From assembly GCF_001646785.1 (NCBI RefSeq), contig NZ_LRRH01000007.1, positions 1-48,602 of the forward strand: 48,602 nucleotides of DNA. The letters are read 5' to 3'. Below the pieces are notes generated by a model. It made no database searches and was not told the DNA's origin. It saw only the letters and a program-made list of their open reading frames with translations. Numbering within the stretch: the stretch's first letter is position 1; every line of letters begins with the position of its first letter. Positions 47,809 through 48,602 of this stretch are shown piece by piece. Origin of the DNA: Rhodococcus phenolicus (GTDB lineage: Bacteria > Actinomycetota > Actinomycetes > Mycobacteriales > Mycobacteriaceae). The position numbers were made by a program, and so were the translations under genes.

Positions 47809-48602
47809 CTACGGGGCGGCGGTGACGAGTTCGAGGATCGTGATCTCCGGTGGTGCCGCGACCCGCACGGGCGGCCCCCACGCTCCGGCCCCGCGTGAGG
47901 TGTAGAGCGTGGTGTCGCCGAAGTGGTCGAGGCCGGTGACACTGGGGTTGGCCAGGGGCACGAAGACGCCGAGCGGCCACATCTGGCCGCCGTGCGTGTG
48001 GCCGGACAGTTGCAGGTCGACGCCGAGATCGGCGGCCTCGAGGACTTGACGGGGCTGATGCGCCGCGAGCAGCACGAAGCGGTCGGGGTCGTGGCCGTCG
48101 AGCGCCGCGGCCAGGTCCGCTTCGTCGGGGGCCGGTGCGGTCCAGTCGTACACGCCGGCTATGTCGATGCTGTCGGCGCCGCGGGTGAGCGTCACGTGTT
48201 CGTTGCGGAGTGTTCGTACGCCGAGGGTTTCCCAGTGGTCGAGCCAGGACAGCGCGTCGTCGGAGTAGTACTCGTGGTTGCCGCTGACGCCGAACACTCC
48301 GAGCGGAGCGTCCAGGTCCCGGAGCGGTTCGATGTCGGAGGCGACGTGCGCGATGGTGCCGTCGCTGAGGTCGCCGCCGAGGACGATCAGGTCGGGGTTC
48401 TCGGCGGCGACGAGGTCGACGACCTTGCGGGTGAAGTCGGCGCCGCGCGCCGGGCCGACGTGCAGGTCGGTGATCAGTGCGACGCGTAGGCCGTCGAATT
48501 CGGCGGGGAGTCTTTCGAGCGGTACCTGGACGTGTGCGATGCGAGGGTTCGAGGCTTCGACGGTGCCGTATCCGACGGCGGTGACGGCGACGACTGCGGC
48601 GG
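47809..48602 (-). CDS. Membrane-anchored metallophosphoesterase (YaeI-like), N-terminus cut off
   Basis: At least 264 residues; no start codon before the right edge, so the gene runs out of the window. The first visible residues (AAVVAVTAVGYGTVEA) are the end of a membrane anchor. The two-metal site is complete: LITDLHVG, VLGGDLSDG, GNHEYYSD, and GHTHGGQMWPLG near the end. The family hydrolyses phosphodiesters or pyrophosphates such as UDP-diacylglucosamine-like lipids. It is convergent with the UvrA-like gene, 26 bases apart. Confidence 0.92.
   Translation of the reverse strand, partial: AAVVAVTAVGYGTVEASNPRIAHVQVPLERLPAEFDGLRVALITDLHVGPARGADFTRKVVDLVAAENPDLIVLGGDLSDGTIAHVASDIEPLRDLDAPLGVFGVSGNHEYYSDDALSWLDHWETLGVRTLRNEHVTLTRGADSIDIAGVYDWTAPAPDEADLAAALDGHDPDRFVLLAAHQPRQVLEAADLGVDLQLSGHTHGGQMWPLGVFVPLANPSVTGLDHFGDTTLYTSRGAGAWGPPVRVAAPPEITILELVTAAP

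Overview
The window is high-GC DNA from the chromosome of a mycolic-acid actinobacterium, most likely Rhodococcus or a close relative. The evidence is gene order and protein similarity to the Mycobacteriales core genome, frequent GTG starts, 4-bp stop/start overlaps and an actinobacterial 5S rRNA. Rv numbers name the Mycobacterium tuberculosis genes I recognise from memory of that synteny; no database was searched.

Layout. (1) 1-290: the end of an rRNA operon (23S-5S spacer, 5S rRNA, strong terminator). (2) 305-18131: a nearly unbroken same-strand block matching Rv1691-Rv1713. It holds an Arg/Gly/Asp-rich TPR-like protein, a HAD phosphatase, a small protein, tlyA, nadK, recN, steA-steB, pyrG, a Nudix ADP-ribose hydrolase, xerD, a ParA ATPase, scpA-scpB, an RluB-like pseudouridine synthase, cmk and der. 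Themes are ribosome and nucleotide metabolism, and chromosome repair, segregation and cell division. (3) 18222-18334: tRNA-Pro(GGG) with its terminator. (4) About 18.4-34.8 kb: accessory region. It holds VOC proteins (one frameshifted), an ECF41-type sigma factor beside its likely target oxidoreductase, a Clp_N/HTH regulator with twin operators, an SMP-30-like protein, a TetR regulator divergent from a DUF4386 membrane protein with twin operators, a five-gene envelope-polysaccharide cluster (BcsB-like protein, exosortase-like membrane protein, GT2 synthase, GT-C-like protein, convergent GH5-like lipoprotein), a methyltransferase, an MmcQ/YjbR protein and a CoA-type Nudix hydrolase. (5) 35495-44644: a second conserved block matching Rv1822-Rv1832. 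It holds a CDP-alcohol phosphatidyltransferase, DUF881-Sbp-DUF881, gcvH, garA, the MerR regulator ftsR, a bifunctional-nuclease family protein, a second MerR regulator, a tandem glycine riboswitch and gcvP. (6) 44839-48602: an AraC regulator, a UvrA-like ABC ATPase without the UvrB-binding region, and a metallophosphoesterase cut by the window edge.

The best candidate for an undescribed system is the polysaccharide cluster at 25713-33187. A BcsB-type envelope protein is translationally coupled to an exosortase/EpsI-like fusion, a PilZ-less processive GT2 and a GT-C protein, and faces a lipoprotein glycosidase. Next best are the Clp_N/HTH regulator, whose two palindromes cover the -35 and -10 of an apparently leaderless promoter, and the ECF41 sigma/oxidoreductase pair.

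Only two stretches over 300 bases lack protein genes: 1-304 (rRNA end) and 41432-41785 (glycine riboswitch leader). Start codons were chosen by family length, upstream ribosome-binding sites and operon overlap, and several are uncertain as noted.
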